Shown here piece by piece: positions 42,348 through 52,183 of a DNA stretch of 64,000 bases. A program made the translations under genes and the position numbers. Location of the stretch: assembly GCF_000348985.1 (NCBI RefSeq), contig NC_035924.1:1-64000 (forward strand), in the 5' to 3' direction. The notes below the pieces were generated by a model. That model did not search any database. It had not been told where the DNA came from and worked only from the letters and a program-made list of their open reading frames with translations. The stretch comes from Huiozyma naganishii CBS 8797. Taxonomy: Eukaryota; Ascomycota; Saccharomycetes; Saccharomycetales; Saccharomycetaceae. Within the stretch, counting starts at the first letter, position 1; every line of letters starts with the position of its first letter.

Positions 42348-44198
42348 TCACCCGATGTTTGCACTTCAAGAAAGCAGAAAATAAAAGCCAATTGAGTCGT
42401 CTCCAAGAGCATTGACTCCAAATACACAATTCCCTGCTCGCCTTTCTCTTTTTTGCTACGTAGCGATAGGTTGAGAACCAGAAAGCAAAACAGCCGTCAG
42501 CAACGTTGCTGTTGCAGTTGATGGATTCCGGTTTGACGGTCTTCTTTTTTTTTCCGGCTGTTCCTGTTTCCCGGGTTCCCTCAAAAAGACGCAGAAAAAT
42601 ATAGAGAAGGTTTTAGAGTGGTTTTCACGATATAAAATATATATTTTGAACCTTTGCTGATCACTCACTCTCCTTTAATCCCACACCGATAGCATTACAG
42701 AACGACCTGTGTCGTGTGGTTGCTGCCAGTACCAATATCGAAATGTGCGGGATGAACTGAGAGTGCCTTTCGGGACTGTTTCCTGCAAGAAGTACGCTTT
42801 ACCTTTATAGATACCTTTATGAAGCACTTCCCAAATGTGGGTGGGCCAAGTCTCAACTAAAAATGGTGAAACGGGATCCGTATATTTCTACAAATCAAAG
42901 TGAGCTCATCGAGCAAGCAAGTGAAACGAGTGACCAAGATACACAAGATGATTGCAGTTCCATACAGACATGCAATGCACCTCATCTTTCCATCTGAGTT
43001 TTCATTCTTTTAGCAACAAATGGCACTTACCCCTCTTCAAACAACCACCACCCAAGACCACTACACAATCTTCACCCCCCCCCTCCTGGAAACATACTGT
43101 CTCGTCTCACCCTCTCTCTTTGCTTACCAATAGTCCGTTCATTTCACTACACCACCAGCAACCCGCCAAACCGGGATCCCACTGTGGGGCACCCAACGGA
43201 AGTTCAGCCATACACTGAAGGGAAAAAGAAGAGAAAACCCTAATTTAGGGCTTGGATTGGGAAGGTAAAGCCCTAATGTAGGGCTTTCCCTCTTTATACT
43301 TTTGTGAGAGCCCCAACGCTGTGTGGGGTGTGGGTGTTGGTGCCGTCCGTTTTCTATTATGTATGTGTCGCCGGTGGCGAGAGGCCTCGCAGTTTGTGGT
43401 GGTGTGTAAATGGGCCATTTTTGTCGTCTGAGACTCAAGCGACTGGCACCACTGTAACCGCCTGTGTCTATATACCTATATACCGCTCTCCTATGGTCGG
43501 GTTCTATTGAGAGATGGCCTGCTAATCCCATGGGAAAGCACGCCCTGGGGAGGGGGACGTGTCTCCTTGGGGGGCGATTCCGGGTAATCACTCCGTAGAA
43601 AGCGACAAATTTGCATTTTCAGCCCCCAATTTTGGGGGTTACCCTCGAGTCACGTGACCGCTGACGAATGGTATTCGGCCATTGGGGGGTTCACGCGTTC
43701 GAAAAGATTTAGCTTCCACCCTCTCGCCACACTTTCTCAACAATTCCAACCACTTTTTATGACTGTAATTTTTGTGTGTGTGTGTGTTTCTCGTTGTATT
43801 GTTTCTGTGTAAGTGTGTGGTACCAACTTCTGTTGTTTAGGGTAACACTGACAACAACATTAGGGTTCGTGGTGTTGGAGTTAGGGTTTGGAGATAAACA
43901 AAAGAATCATTGCATTCATCTCTGTCTCTCTTTTTTCTCATTCACGTTAGTTCTCAAACACGTGCAGCCTGATTTCTAGTTTTAGCTTTTCTGCTTGTTG
44001 AAGACTTAGTGGGTTGATAAATAAGGGAAGTATCTGTTCTTTTTGTTTTGTTTTTGACGCCTTTGTTGAGCCGCTCATTACTTTAAAAGGACTAGTTCAG
44101 TTCCTCTTTTTTTTCGTTTATTATTATTGTATTTCACAAAATCAATTCTTCAAAGTCTATTTTATTCAAATTTCCTTCTTCCATCCTATAGAAAAAAT
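42348..44198. promoter_or_regulatory. Long regulatory region upstream of an unrecognised gene
   Basis: This 1.85-kb spacer has no credible gene but many short elements. There are two dyads of CCCTA-three bases-TAGGG (43238-43250 and 43271-43283) and three TTAGGG boxes (43837, 43860, 43881), which are Tbf1-type sites. A palindromic Cbf1/E-box GTCACGTGAC lies at 43649-43658, an MCB ACGCGT at 43693-43698, a Reb1-type CGGGTAA at 43581-43587 and a hairpin-forming CCCCCAA/TTGGGGG at 43623-43638. The order and spacing suggest a promoter around 43.2-43.9 kb with a long leader, serving the gene at 44199. A (TG)n run occurs at 43773-43788. Confidence 0.55.
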
Positions 44199-45206
44199 AT
44201 GACGCCATTATCTAACAAACGCACATTCTCAGAGGCGCTCAAGAATACCAGTTCACATGACTTGTTCGTTGTGCGCAATCTTAAAGAGAGCAAGCCGCCA
44301 CTGAGCAGTCGTTGTCTGCCAAGAAAGACTGCCTTTGAGTTACCTAGTCCAGATACCAACTGCGATAGTGCAGAGAGTGACACTTCGATAAATATAGAAA
44401 GCGGCATACAGAGCTCGCCTTACAATGGCCAATCTCAGTTTGCCACTGCAAATGGTCTCTTCCCGAGAGATAATTCAACTGCTGCCCCCTTTTCAACGGA
44501 TGAAGACGATGACGCCTTTGTGGACTCTTTCAATACAGTCCATGATTTGGAGAATTACAGATTCTCTGTGGAACGGAGGAGGACACTGTCTCGTCCAGGA
44601 TCGTTTTCCATCCCATCAAGAAGAAACGTCGTCTCAAAGACTGACTTGGTAGCCAGGGAAAGATGTTTCGACTACATTGTCCAATCCATAGATGAGGTAT
44701 GGGCCAGGTACTGTGATACAACCGCATGTGCTGAGGCTGAAGCCTATGGTGACTGGAATACAATGAAGAGAAGAAAGCTGTCTTCCAGCTCCAGAAGCTG
44801 TCCTGAAATGTCTACCATGACATCGCTCGCATCTCTCTCTCACAAACCTCTCAGATTATCCGAAGGTGAAGAAAGCGAGGAATCCGATCAAGACGAAGCC
44901 AATAGCGGCTACAAGTCAGAGGGGACGAATATTACTGAGTACGAAACAGATTCAAGCGAATACCGTATGGTTTCGAAGTTGCCAGACTCTGTGAAATTAG
45001 AATCTCTTAAATGCAGATTAACCAAAGCCAAAAACTACTTGGAACAATTCTATGACTCGGACGACTATGCTGACTGTATCGCGTTCTGGAAACGCTGGGA
45101 TATGATCAAATATAGTGCAGTCGAGGTTATGGAGGACGATGACGATGATGAGGTCGTAGAACATGCATTGAAAGAGCTAGAAGAGGGGAGATGCTTTATA
45201 GATTAA
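44199..45206 (+). CDS. Acidic protein of unknown function
   Basis: I do not recognise this 335-residue protein. It starts MTPLSNKRTFSEALKNTSSH and has a Ser/Thr-rich first half with SP sites. A central segment, ERCFDYIVQSIDEVWARYC (about residues 150-168), looks folded and conserved. A second compact block follows at the end: LKCRLTKAKNYLEQFYDS, then ADCIAFWKRWDMIKYSAVEV and an acidic run DDDDDEVVEHALKELEEGR. The N-terminus has low complexity. The start is the ATG at 44199; the frame is open upstream only to a TTG. S. cerevisiae has no gene here between PEX34 and KAR4. The MCB and Tbf1-type sites upstream hint at a regulated nuclear or cell-cycle role, which is inference only. Confidence 0.88.
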   Translation: MTPLSNKRTFSEALKNTSSHDLFVVRNLKESKPPLSSRCLPRKTAFELPSPDTNCDSAESDTSINIESGIQSSPYNGQSQFATANGLFPRDNSTAAPFSTDEDDDAFVDSFNTVHDLENYRFSVERRRTLSRPGSFSIPSRRNVVSKTDLVARERCFDYIVQSIDEVWARYCDTTACAEAEAYGDWNTMKRRKLSSSSRSCPEMSTMTSLASLSHKPLRLSEGEESEESDQDEANSGYKSEGTNITEYETDSSEYRMVSKLPDSVKLESLKCRLTKAKNYLEQFYDSDDYADCIAFWKRWDMIKYSAVEVMEDDDDDEVVEHALKELEEGRCFID

Positions 45207-46132
45207 ACCACCTGGAGTGGGAAGTTATACACAGGGTCAGGGAAAAACGAAGAATAAAATCCAATGAAGACGGATAAAAATTATATGGACGCTAAGCTTT
45301 ATGCAAAGCCTAATATTGCTTTTTTTTTCAGAATAAGATGGACAGGTGTCGTCCTTTTTTTCTTCATGGTATCAGTATAGGCGAATGTCTACATTTAGGA
45401 ATCCAAGTAGTACCCACTCGTCTATACTGTTATTGTTGTTTCCGATTCAAACCAGGTTTCTGCCCTATATTCTTGGCACAAAGCCTATTTATTCCAATCC
45501 ATCATCCACCTGTCTTCTTCTTTTATGATATTCAGAAAGCCAATTCACTAACCTAGCATACAACAATATCGATGTGAATATCTGACGTTATCTTTCTTAT
45601 TTTTTGCGGCTACTCTGAAGGTTGTTTCCAGTATTTTAGCACTGGTTTGCTGTTAGGATTAGTACCAAAATTTGTAAATACATATATACTCAAAACATTA
45701 TTAGCATTTTTACTCATTGTCCGGTAACAGTCTTCCTGGTGTCTTTCTCCAGTGAGCATTGCCCCACATCGTTGGTCGCCATCCCTTTGAGGCATTCTAT
45801 ATCGTTTTTACTTTTCCTTTTTTTTTCCGTTTTTGAAAAAATCTTCTTTTTTCCTCTTTTTTCCCGATCTGAAACAAGTTTCATTATACTTCCTATTGCG
45901 TGTTATACAACAAAGAATACTACGCGACTGGTAGGAGTGCGTTGTTTGACAGTATAACAGTTGGGTGTTTCAGTCAAATATAAGGAACAGGGATCTGTTT
46001 GTCGATATTTTCAGGGTACATAAAGCCGCCATCCTCATTCTACCTTTTGGTTCCATTCCTCAATACAATTCTAAGGATTGAGTAAACATATCTCATCAAG
46101 CTAGAATAGTGTTATCTCCAAACGAATTCCAC
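45207..46132. promoter_or_regulatory. KAR4 upstream region with pheromone response elements
   Basis: TGAAACA at 45870-45876 is followed directly by AGTTTCA at 45877-45883, so two Ste12 pheromone response elements face each other without spacer. A third, TGTTTCA in reverse, lies at 45966-45972. These are 160-260 bp upstream of the KAR4 ATG, matching the pheromone induction known for S. cerevisiae KAR4. No gene is supported in the rest of the spacer. Confidence 0.7.
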
Positions 46133-47098
46133 ATGTCATACGATACCAAGCGGAATGAATCCAAGCAAGAGAACAAGACCAAACATGTCAGCTTCAAACC
46201 TTTGAAGGAGTTTTACACTAACAATTACTCCGATAATTATATACACACGGGCTCATTCCCACAGGCGCATGTAACCAACGTAGAAAACACAGTGGAAGGA
46301 TATCCAAAGCTGCAAAAACTATTTCAAGAGAAGGAGAAGCAAATTGCAGATTATGCGACGAAGCCATATGGCTGTAAAGTTGCAATAGATGAAATGGTCC
46401 CTACTTTAAAAAATTGGATCAAGAAGGACAAAATCACGTTTGACGTGGTCATGATTGGGTGTCTGACTGATAATCAGTTCATTTATCCTTTATTGACACA
46501 ATTACCTCTGGATAAACTCATTTCCAAACCTGGGTTTTTATTTATCTGGGCAAGTGTCCAAAAGATCAATGAGTTGTCAAGACTTTTGAATAATGAGATC
46601 TGGGCTAAAAAGTTTCGGAGGAGCGAGGAATTGGTTTTTGTTCCCGTAGATAAGGACTCCCCGTTTTATCCAGGGCTTGATGGGGATGATAACTCTGTGC
46701 TGGAGAAGATGCAATGGCATTGTTGGATGTGCATTACCGGAACAGTAAGACGGTCGACAGATGGACACCTGATTCATTGTAATGTTGACACAGATCTCAG
46801 CATCGAAACAAAGGGTGCCTGTAACGGTTCTGTCCCTCCTCATCTCTATAAAATTGCAGAAAATTTCTCTACCGCAACGAGGAGATTGCATATCATTCCT
46901 GCTCGCACAGGATGGGAAACCCCAGTGCGGCTAAGACCCGGATGGGTCATCATGAGTCCAGATGTTCTAATTAATAATTTTGCACCAAGCAGCTTCAAAA
47001 GCGAACTAGCGAGGGTTGGTTGCAATATCCCGCTTAAATCAGAAATAGAATCATTGAGGCCAAAGAGTCCGGTACAGAAAACTGAGAAATTGGTCTAG
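46133..47098 (+). CDS. KAR4: Karyogamy transcription factor / MT-A70-like protein
   Basis: The 321-residue protein is Kar4, which acts with Ste12 to activate karyogamy genes and with Ime4 in the mRNA N6-adenosine methyltransferase complex during meiosis. It is a METTL14-like, MT-A70 family member: FDVVMIGCLTDNQFIYPL and PGFLFIWASVQKINEL (about residues 103-160), then WHCWMCITGTVRRSTDGHLIHC-like and ENFSTATRRLHIIPARTG follow the S. cerevisiae sequence closely. The classical DPPW methylation motif is absent, as in the family. The first ATG is at 46133; a longer frame would need a GTG. A pheromone-responsive promoter lies upstream. Confidence 0.96.
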   Translation: MSYDTKRNESKQENKTKHVSFKPLKEFYTNNYSDNYIHTGSFPQAHVTNVENTVEGYPKLQKLFQEKEKQIADYATKPYGCKVAIDEMVPTLKNWIKKDKITFDVVMIGCLTDNQFIYPLLTQLPLDKLISKPGFLFIWASVQKINELSRLLNNEIWAKKFRRSEELVFVPVDKDSPFYPGLDGDDNSVLEKMQWHCWMCITGTVRRSTDGHLIHCNVDTDLSIETKGACNGSVPPHLYKIAENFSTATRRLHIIPARTGWETPVRLRPGWVIMSPDVLINNFAPSSFKSELARVGCNIPLKSEIESLRPKSPVQKTEKLV

Positions 47099-47534
47099 CC
47101 GAAGTCGATACATATTTTTTTATATTTTGCATATCTTTCTAAGTGCTTTGGTAGCTAAACGACTGGGTGTTGGATATTTAACTAGTGATTCGGATAAGTG
47201 GAAAGCTTGTTGACCGCTAAAGTTTGGTGTTCAGTGGTTGTGAAGGCACAGTTGCGGTGGCTCTTTTATGAAGGGAAAGTCGTTTTTGGTGTCCATCCGC
47301 AAAACTCACTCCTTCATGGCACAATTGGTTTACGAGCATTGGTCATCAAAGAAAGTTTCACGTGGATGTATGTCCTATGTAATACGAAAAGGTTTATTGT
47401 GGAGAAAAAGTAATGCTATCATTTATTCACTTGTGGATACGGATGATGGATATCAGTGTTGAACCTTACTAAATCACAAGACAACATCAAGATCAACACT
47501 AAAGATATTAAGACGGGAACCATAGTTTACTCTC

Positions 47535-47815
47535 AGATGAGAATTGACGAGTAAACAATTTTTTCAAGTGTTGATTAAAATTTGAAATTAACATATGGTG
47601 AAAACCGTGTAATTACCTAATTGAGTAAATACACGTTTTGAGGATGTTGGAAAATTCATTCTGCACCGCCTGTCCTTGAAGTAAACAAACAAACACCATT
47701 CCAATAATCAGTGTGTTTACTTCAGCTTTGTTTACTCCTGGTTGGATTCTTGTCGGGCAGGCTGCTAGTTTTTTTTATGTTGACAGTTTTCGCTTAAAAA
47801 GTGTTTACTAGATTG
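47535..47815. promoter_or_regulatory. RE: Candidate recombination enhancer (forkhead cluster plus alpha2/Mcm1 operator)
   Basis: In S. cerevisiae the recombination enhancer, which directs MATa cells to use HML as donor, lies between KAR4 and SPB1. The same spacer here has six RTAAAYA forkhead motifs: 47551 (GTAAACA), 47625 (GTAAATA), 47681 (GTAAACA, extended by AACAAACA), and in reverse 47714, 47729 and 47802 (TGTTTAC). A 30-bp near-palindrome at 47606-47635 has alpha2 half-sites CGTGTAATTACC and GTAAATACACG around an Mcm1-like centre CCTAATTGAG. That is the logic of the known enhancer: Fkh1 binding in a cells, repression by alpha2/Mcm1 in alpha cells. The rest of 47099-48170 has no credible gene. 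Confidence 0.75.
47606..47635. promoter_or_regulatory. alpha2/Mcm1 operator
   Basis: Two inverted alpha2 half-sites (GTGTAATTAC and AATACAC on the right) flank a degenerate Mcm1 box, CCTAATTGAG, which differs from CC-N6-GG by one base. Such operators normally sit at a-specific genes; here no a-specific gene is adjacent, which favours the enhancer reading. Confidence 0.75.
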
Positions 47816-48146
47816 TGAAGTAATTGGTAGAAATTAACGCATCACATCCATCTATTTTCAAAGTCGGGAGCTTTATCTCTGATAGCGCACTGGAAGGATG
47901 GTAACCGATCAGTATGTACTCTTGTCCTTAAGGTGAAAGCACATCTATTCCAACATTAATTAGAAGTACAGCTAGTTAAAAAGTCAGCTTCGAAGTTTGC
48001 ATTCAAAACATTAAAATAATACTGGTAGGGTCAGACCAAAAAGCAAGCAGAAAAGGTTGTTGAGGAGCGTAAAGGTTTACCACGTATCGGTATCTCTTGC
48101 ACTGTATCGCTTACACTGTACTGTTAGCGTACATTCGCTTACCAAC

Positions 48147-48205
48147 CGGGTAATAGTTATAAAAAAATCTGAAAATTTTTCGGCGATGAGCATCGATAAA
48201 AATTT
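48147..48205. promoter_or_regulatory. Reb1, RRPE and PAC elements of SPB1
   Basis: CGGGTAA (Reb1 type) at 48147-48153 is followed by the RRPE-like GAAAATTTTT at 48171-48180, PAC GCGATGAG at 48183-48190 and another RRPE-like TAAAAATTT at 48197-48205. This is the standard ribosome-biogenesis promoter pair, about 80-125 bp upstream of the SPB1 start. Confidence 0.8.
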
Positions 48206-48273
48206 GTACGCTTCATAATACATCTCTCTACATACTAAAAACAGAAGAAGAAGAATACCATAGGCAAACCGAC

Positions 48274-50799
48274 ATGGGTAAAACACAGAAGAAAAACAGT
48301 AAAGGTCGTCTAGATAGGTACTACTACCTGGCAAAAGAAAAGGGGTACCGTGCTCGTTCTTCCTTTAAAATCATCCAAATCAATGAAAAATTTGGTCATT
48401 TCTTGGAGAAATCCAAGGTCGTCATTGACTTGTGTGCGGCTCCTGGTTCTTGGTGTCAGGTTGCATCAAAGTTATGTCCAATCAATTCGTTAATTATTGG
48501 TGTTGATATTGTTCCCATGAAATCAATGCCCAATGTTATCACATTCCAGAGTGATATTACCACCGACGACTGTCGTTCGAAGTTGAGAGGTTATATGAAG
48601 ACCTGGAAGGCTGACACAGTGCTGCATGACGGTGCCCCTAACGTTGGTTTGGGTTGGGCCCAGGATGCCTTCACGCAATCTCATTTGACTTTACAGGCAC
48701 TGAAACTAGCTGTCGACAATCTAGTAGTTAACGGTACATTCGTTACTAAAATTTTCAGATCGAAGGACTACAACAAACTAATGTGGGTCTTCCAGCAACT
48801 GTTTGAAAAGGTCGAAGCTACTAAACCCCCTGCGTCGAGAAATGTGTCTGCTGAAATTTTCGTTGTTTGTAAGGGTTTCAAGGCACCCAAGAAACTGGAT
48901 CCCAGACTGCTGGATCCAAAGGAAGTTTTTGAAGAATTGCCAGATGGACCACAAAACATGGAATCCAAAATCTACAACCCGGAGAAAAAGGTGAGGAAAA
49001 GACAAGGTTACGAGGAAGGTGATAACCTATTATACCATACAGCGCCAATCCTGGATTTCATCAAAGACGAAGACCCCATTACAATGCTTGGAAAGCTGAA
49101 TAAGTTCACGATAGATGAGGATGACCACGAGTGGCAGATTGTCAAGAAAATGAAGCAAACAAACAAAGAACTACTTGCCTGTATAGAAGATTTGAAGGTT
49201 CTTGGTAAAAAGGACTTTAAGATGATCTTGAGATGGCGTAAGAATGCTAGGGACCTTCTTGGTGTGGGTCAAGATGAAGAAAAGCCGGAAATTGAGGTTA
49301 CGAAATTGACAGAGGAAGAACAGATTGAAAAGGAACTGGAGCAATTGCAAGAGAAGCATCGTCTTGATAAGAAGCGTGAAAAGAGAAAGAAGAATGAGAT
49401 AAAACAGAAGGAAATAATCAGGATGCAACTGAATATGATTAACCCCAAGGATCTTGGTATTGATGCAGCTAATATTGGTAAGGAGTCGCTGTTCAACTTG
49501 AAGACCGCTGAAAAGACTGGTATTTTGGATAAGCTAGCTAAGGGTAAGAAACGGATGATTTTTACCGACGACGAACTTGCAAAGGACAATGACATCCATA
49601 TCGACGAATCTCTGATTTTGGATAAAGATAAATACGCTGAGGCTGATGATCTAGAATCTCAATTAGAATCGATGTACGAAAATTACAAGACCCGGAAGTC
49701 TGAAAGAGATGCTAATTTTAGGGCTAAGTTAGCTCGGGGTGGTGATCATGACGACGAATGGACTGGGTTTTTAGAAAAGGCAAAACAATCTGATGATGAA
49801 GAGGAGAAGAAGGATTACATTGAAGAGGAGACCGATGAGAACTTATCTGATGAAGATGATGATGAAGCTATCAATAGTTTGATCAGTAAGTTAAAAGGGA
49901 AGTCAGGCGAGGGCAAATTGAGCTCGAAAGCCGCGTCCTTGTTTAATGATCCCATTTTTGAAAACATCACGCCTGATTTTGCCCAGCCCAAGCCTGACAA
50001 TACTTCTTCTTCTGAATCAGTCGGCGACATCTCTAAATTGATGAAAAGTAAGAAGAGAACTCATAGAGAGGCTACAGGAAGCGAAAGCGAAGACAGCAGC
50101 GATGAGAGTTCTTCTGATGGTGAATCATCTGACTTTGAGGTTGTTGCGAATGAAGATTCGGATATTGAGGAGATAGACTCTGATTATGATTCTGAGGAAG
50201 AAAGGAATCAAACTCAGAAGGAAAAGCACAACAAAGAACTGGACATTGCTACCGCAGAAGCTATGACTCTGGCTCATCAACTAGCCACGGGACAAAGGAC
50301 CAAGCATGATCTAGTCGATGAAGGATTTAATAGATATGCCTTTCGTGATAGCGAAACATTGCCTTCATGGTTTACTGAGGATGAAAAGCAGCATTCCAAA
50401 ATTAACAGACCCATCACGAAAGAAGCTGTTATGGCATTGAAGGAGAAGATGAAGGTTTTGAATGCCCGTCCTATCAAGAAGATAGCAGAAGCAAAGGCCA
50501 GAAAGAAAATGCGTGCTGTTTCCCGTTTGGAAAAGATCAAGAAGAAGGCTGGTTTAATCAACGATGATAGTGACAAGTCTGAAAAAGATAAGGCAGAAGA
50601 AATTTCTAAACTGATGCGCAAGGTCAGTAAGAAACAGAGAAGCAAACCGCAAGTCACGTTGGTCTATGCCTCTGGTAGAAATAGAGGTCTGGCGGGTAGA
50701 CCAAAGGGTGTCAAGGGTAAGTACAAGATGGTTGATGGTGTTATGAAGAACGAACAAAGAGCATTGAGACGTATTGCGAAGAAAAATAAGAAGAAATAG
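48274..50799 (+). CDS. SPB1: 27S pre-rRNA 2'-O-methyltransferase
   Basis: The 841-residue nucleolar enzyme, the same length as S. cerevisiae Spb1, methylates a guanosine in the A-loop of 25S rRNA and is required for 60S assembly. The FtsJ/RrmJ-type domain fills the first about 210 residues: KEKGYRARSSFK (first catalytic Lys), SAM loop DLCAAPGSWCQVA (about 52-64), DTVLHDGAPNVG (about 111-122) and TFVTKIFRSKDY with the second catalytic Lys. A long acidic/lysine-rich coiled-coil middle and a basic C-terminal Spb1 domain (RNRGLAGRPKGVKGKYK) follow. The start is the ATG at 48274. Confidence 0.98.
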   Translation: MGKTQKKNSKGRLDRYYYLAKEKGYRARSSFKIIQINEKFGHFLEKSKVVIDLCAAPGSWCQVASKLCPINSLIIGVDIVPMKSMPNVITFQSDITTDDCRSKLRGYMKTWKADTVLHDGAPNVGLGWAQDAFTQSHLTLQALKLAVDNLVVNGTFVTKIFRSKDYNKLMWVFQQLFEKVEATKPPASRNVSAEIFVVCKGFKAPKKLDPRLLDPKEVFEELPDGPQNMESKIYNPEKKVRKRQGYEEGDNLLYHTAPILDFIKDEDPITMLGKLNKFTIDEDDHEWQIVKKMKQTNKELLACIEDLKVLGKKDFKMILRWRKNARDLLGVGQDEEKPEIEVTKLTEEEQIEKELEQLQEKHRLDKKREKRKKNEIKQKEIIRMQLNMINPKDLGIDAANIGKESLFNLKTAEKTGILDKLAKGKKRMIFTDDELAKDNDIHIDESLILDKDKYAEADDLESQLESMYENYKTRKSERDANFRAKLARGGDHDDEWTGFLEKAKQSDDEEEKKDYIEEETDENLSDEDDDEAINSLISKLKGKSGEGKLSSKAASLFNDPIFENITPDFAQPKPDNTSSSESVGDISKLMKSKKRTHREATGSESEDSSDESSSDGESSDFEVVANEDSDIEEIDSDYDSEEERNQTQKEKHNKELDIATAEAMTLAHQLATGQRTKHDLVDEGFNRYAFRDSETLPSWFTEDEKQHSKINRPITKEAVMALKEKMKVLNARPIKKIAEAKARKKMRAVSRLEKIKKKAGLINDDSDKSEKDKAEEISKLMRKVSKKQRSKPQVTLVYASGRNRGLAGRPKGVKGKYKMVDGVMKNEQRALRRIAKKNKKK

Positions 50800-50902
50800 T
50801 CCTTTCTTCTTCCCTTAAATAAAAAACAGCGGAGAACATATAATTAGCCACCATTCTTCTTAAACATTGTATATTAATATCGTGAAGCCACGATTTAGGC
50901 CT

Positions 50903-52183
50903 CTAATTGATTTTCTTACTTTTGCTAGCTGTCGTTTGTTGCGGTTTGCTGAAAAACATCTTGCTCAACAAGTAGATTAGGCCAAAGACAATTATTGCCA
51001 TACTGCTGTATTGTACTGTCTGGTAGGATTCCAACCCAGGTCTTGGGATATTTACGGTTAATGTTGTTGAATTTTGAAAGGCGAAGTTTGTATTTGGAGT
51101 AAAGAACGATTCAAGTCCCAGGCCCTTCGTGTAAAAAGGGTTTTGCACAACCGTGTCAGAGTCCGTGTCACACGCACGAAACACTTCTGGGGTGAACGAC
51201 GCATTTGCATATGAGGCAATTGACGCGGGTGCAACGTATCTCGAGTGCAAAGTGATCTCATTCAACTCTCCTGGTTTCAAACTGTAGAGAGTTTCTGACC
51301 CCCACGATTTATCTTCGAGCTTATAAGCAGGCAATTCTAGGTCATGCTCGCCGAAGACAAACATTGGGTCGGACTGAAACTTGTCGACAAAGATCTCAAC
51401 GGGCAACTGTAAAAAAACGTAGTACTCGCACTTATCAACTGGTTCGTAAGACGTTAGGTCGATTTGAACTTTTGGGTGCAACCCTACTGGTTCCTGCAAA
51501 GAAATTGGACTCGTCCCGTTTGTGCTATTGTAGATGTATGCAGGGTTATAAAACAAGGTTGTTTTCAAGCACCTCTCCACTTTAGCGTCGCTGGTCCATC
51601 CGCATCTTATTCCAGACAAGTTGATGTCGACCGAATCTTGTGAGTCCACGTAGAAAAGGCCCAGTTCCATATTTTCGACACCTGTTTCTTTACGGAAAGT
51701 TGCAGCGGAGTTTTTTAGCAGGGGACAGAATTCATTAACCTCAACAAGTCCACCCCTGACGGCAATGTCATATTGGCAGTCGTCCAAACGCCAGTGCAAG
51801 AATGAGTTGTAGTCTATCTGGGAGGGCAAATATGACTGCACATCAACAATCTCTGAATCATCCAAGTGCAGCAAGCTGTATTTTGGAGTGCTGCTAAGCG
51901 GTTTCCCCCGGCCAAAGCCTCTCGACACGTTGGTCGTGTAAAAATTAAAGCCTGCGTTTATGTAAGGGTGCAAAACGTTGAATTTCCTATCGTTGTGGGC
52001 CCATGTCACTCTTTCTGTGACATTTTCCGGGACGTCAATCTCAGTTCCGACAAACTGCCACCTTGTCTGTACCACGGCATCATTAGGGGCCTCCACCGTG
52101 ACATGTGTATCGGTTCTCTCGAACCGTGCGGAAATATCGTCAGCATTTTCAAAGAGCACGCTGACACGCTTATTTACCTGCAT
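50903..52183 (-). CDS. PBN1: GPI-mannosyltransferase I subunit
   Basis: The 426-residue ER membrane protein is Pbn1, partner of Gpi14 (PIG-X/PIG-M) in adding the first mannose to GPI precursors; it is also needed for Prb1 processing. Lumenal glycosylation sites (NGT, NSS-type) are frequent, PVGLHPKVQIDLT and GSETLYSLKPGELNEITLHSRYVAP-like regions are family landmarks, and one C-terminal transmembrane helix (SSMAIIVFGLIYLLSKMFF) is followed by a lysine-rich tail. The first ATG is at 52183 (MQVNKRVSVLF); a longer frame would begin with TTG. Confidence 0.95.
   Translation of the reverse strand: MQVNKRVSVLFENADDISARFERTDTHVTVEAPNDAVVQTRWQFVGTEIDVPENVTERVTWAHNDRKFNVLHPYINAGFNFYTTNVSRGFGRGKPLSSTPKYSLLHLDDSEIVDVQSYLPSQIDYNSFLHWRLDDCQYDIAVRGGLVEVNEFCPLLKNSAATFRKETGVENMELGLFYVDSQDSVDINLSGIRCGWTSDAKVERCLKTTLFYNPAYIYNSTNGTSPISLQEPVGLHPKVQIDLTSYEPVDKCEYYVFLQLPVEIFVDKFQSDPMFVFGEHDLELPAYKLEDKSWGSETLYSLKPGELNEITLHSRYVAPASIASYANASFTPEVFRACDTDSDTVVQNPFYTKGLGLESFFTPNTNFAFQNSTTLTVNIPRPGLESYQTVQYSSMAIIVFGLIYLLSKMFFSKPQQTTASKSKKIN

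Noticed and set aside
43139..43591. 150-codon minus-strand frame in the long PEX34-44199 spacer
   Set aside because: It crosses the CCCTAA dyads and other regulatory motifs and has a random-looking composition.
43801..43900. TTAGGG boxes as an interstitial telomere
   Set aside because: The boxes are single and irregularly spaced, not tandem; a Tbf1-type promoter reading fits better.
47198..47462. Short plus-strand frames between KAR4 and SPB1
   Set aside because: No conserved features, and the region is better explained as regulatory DNA.
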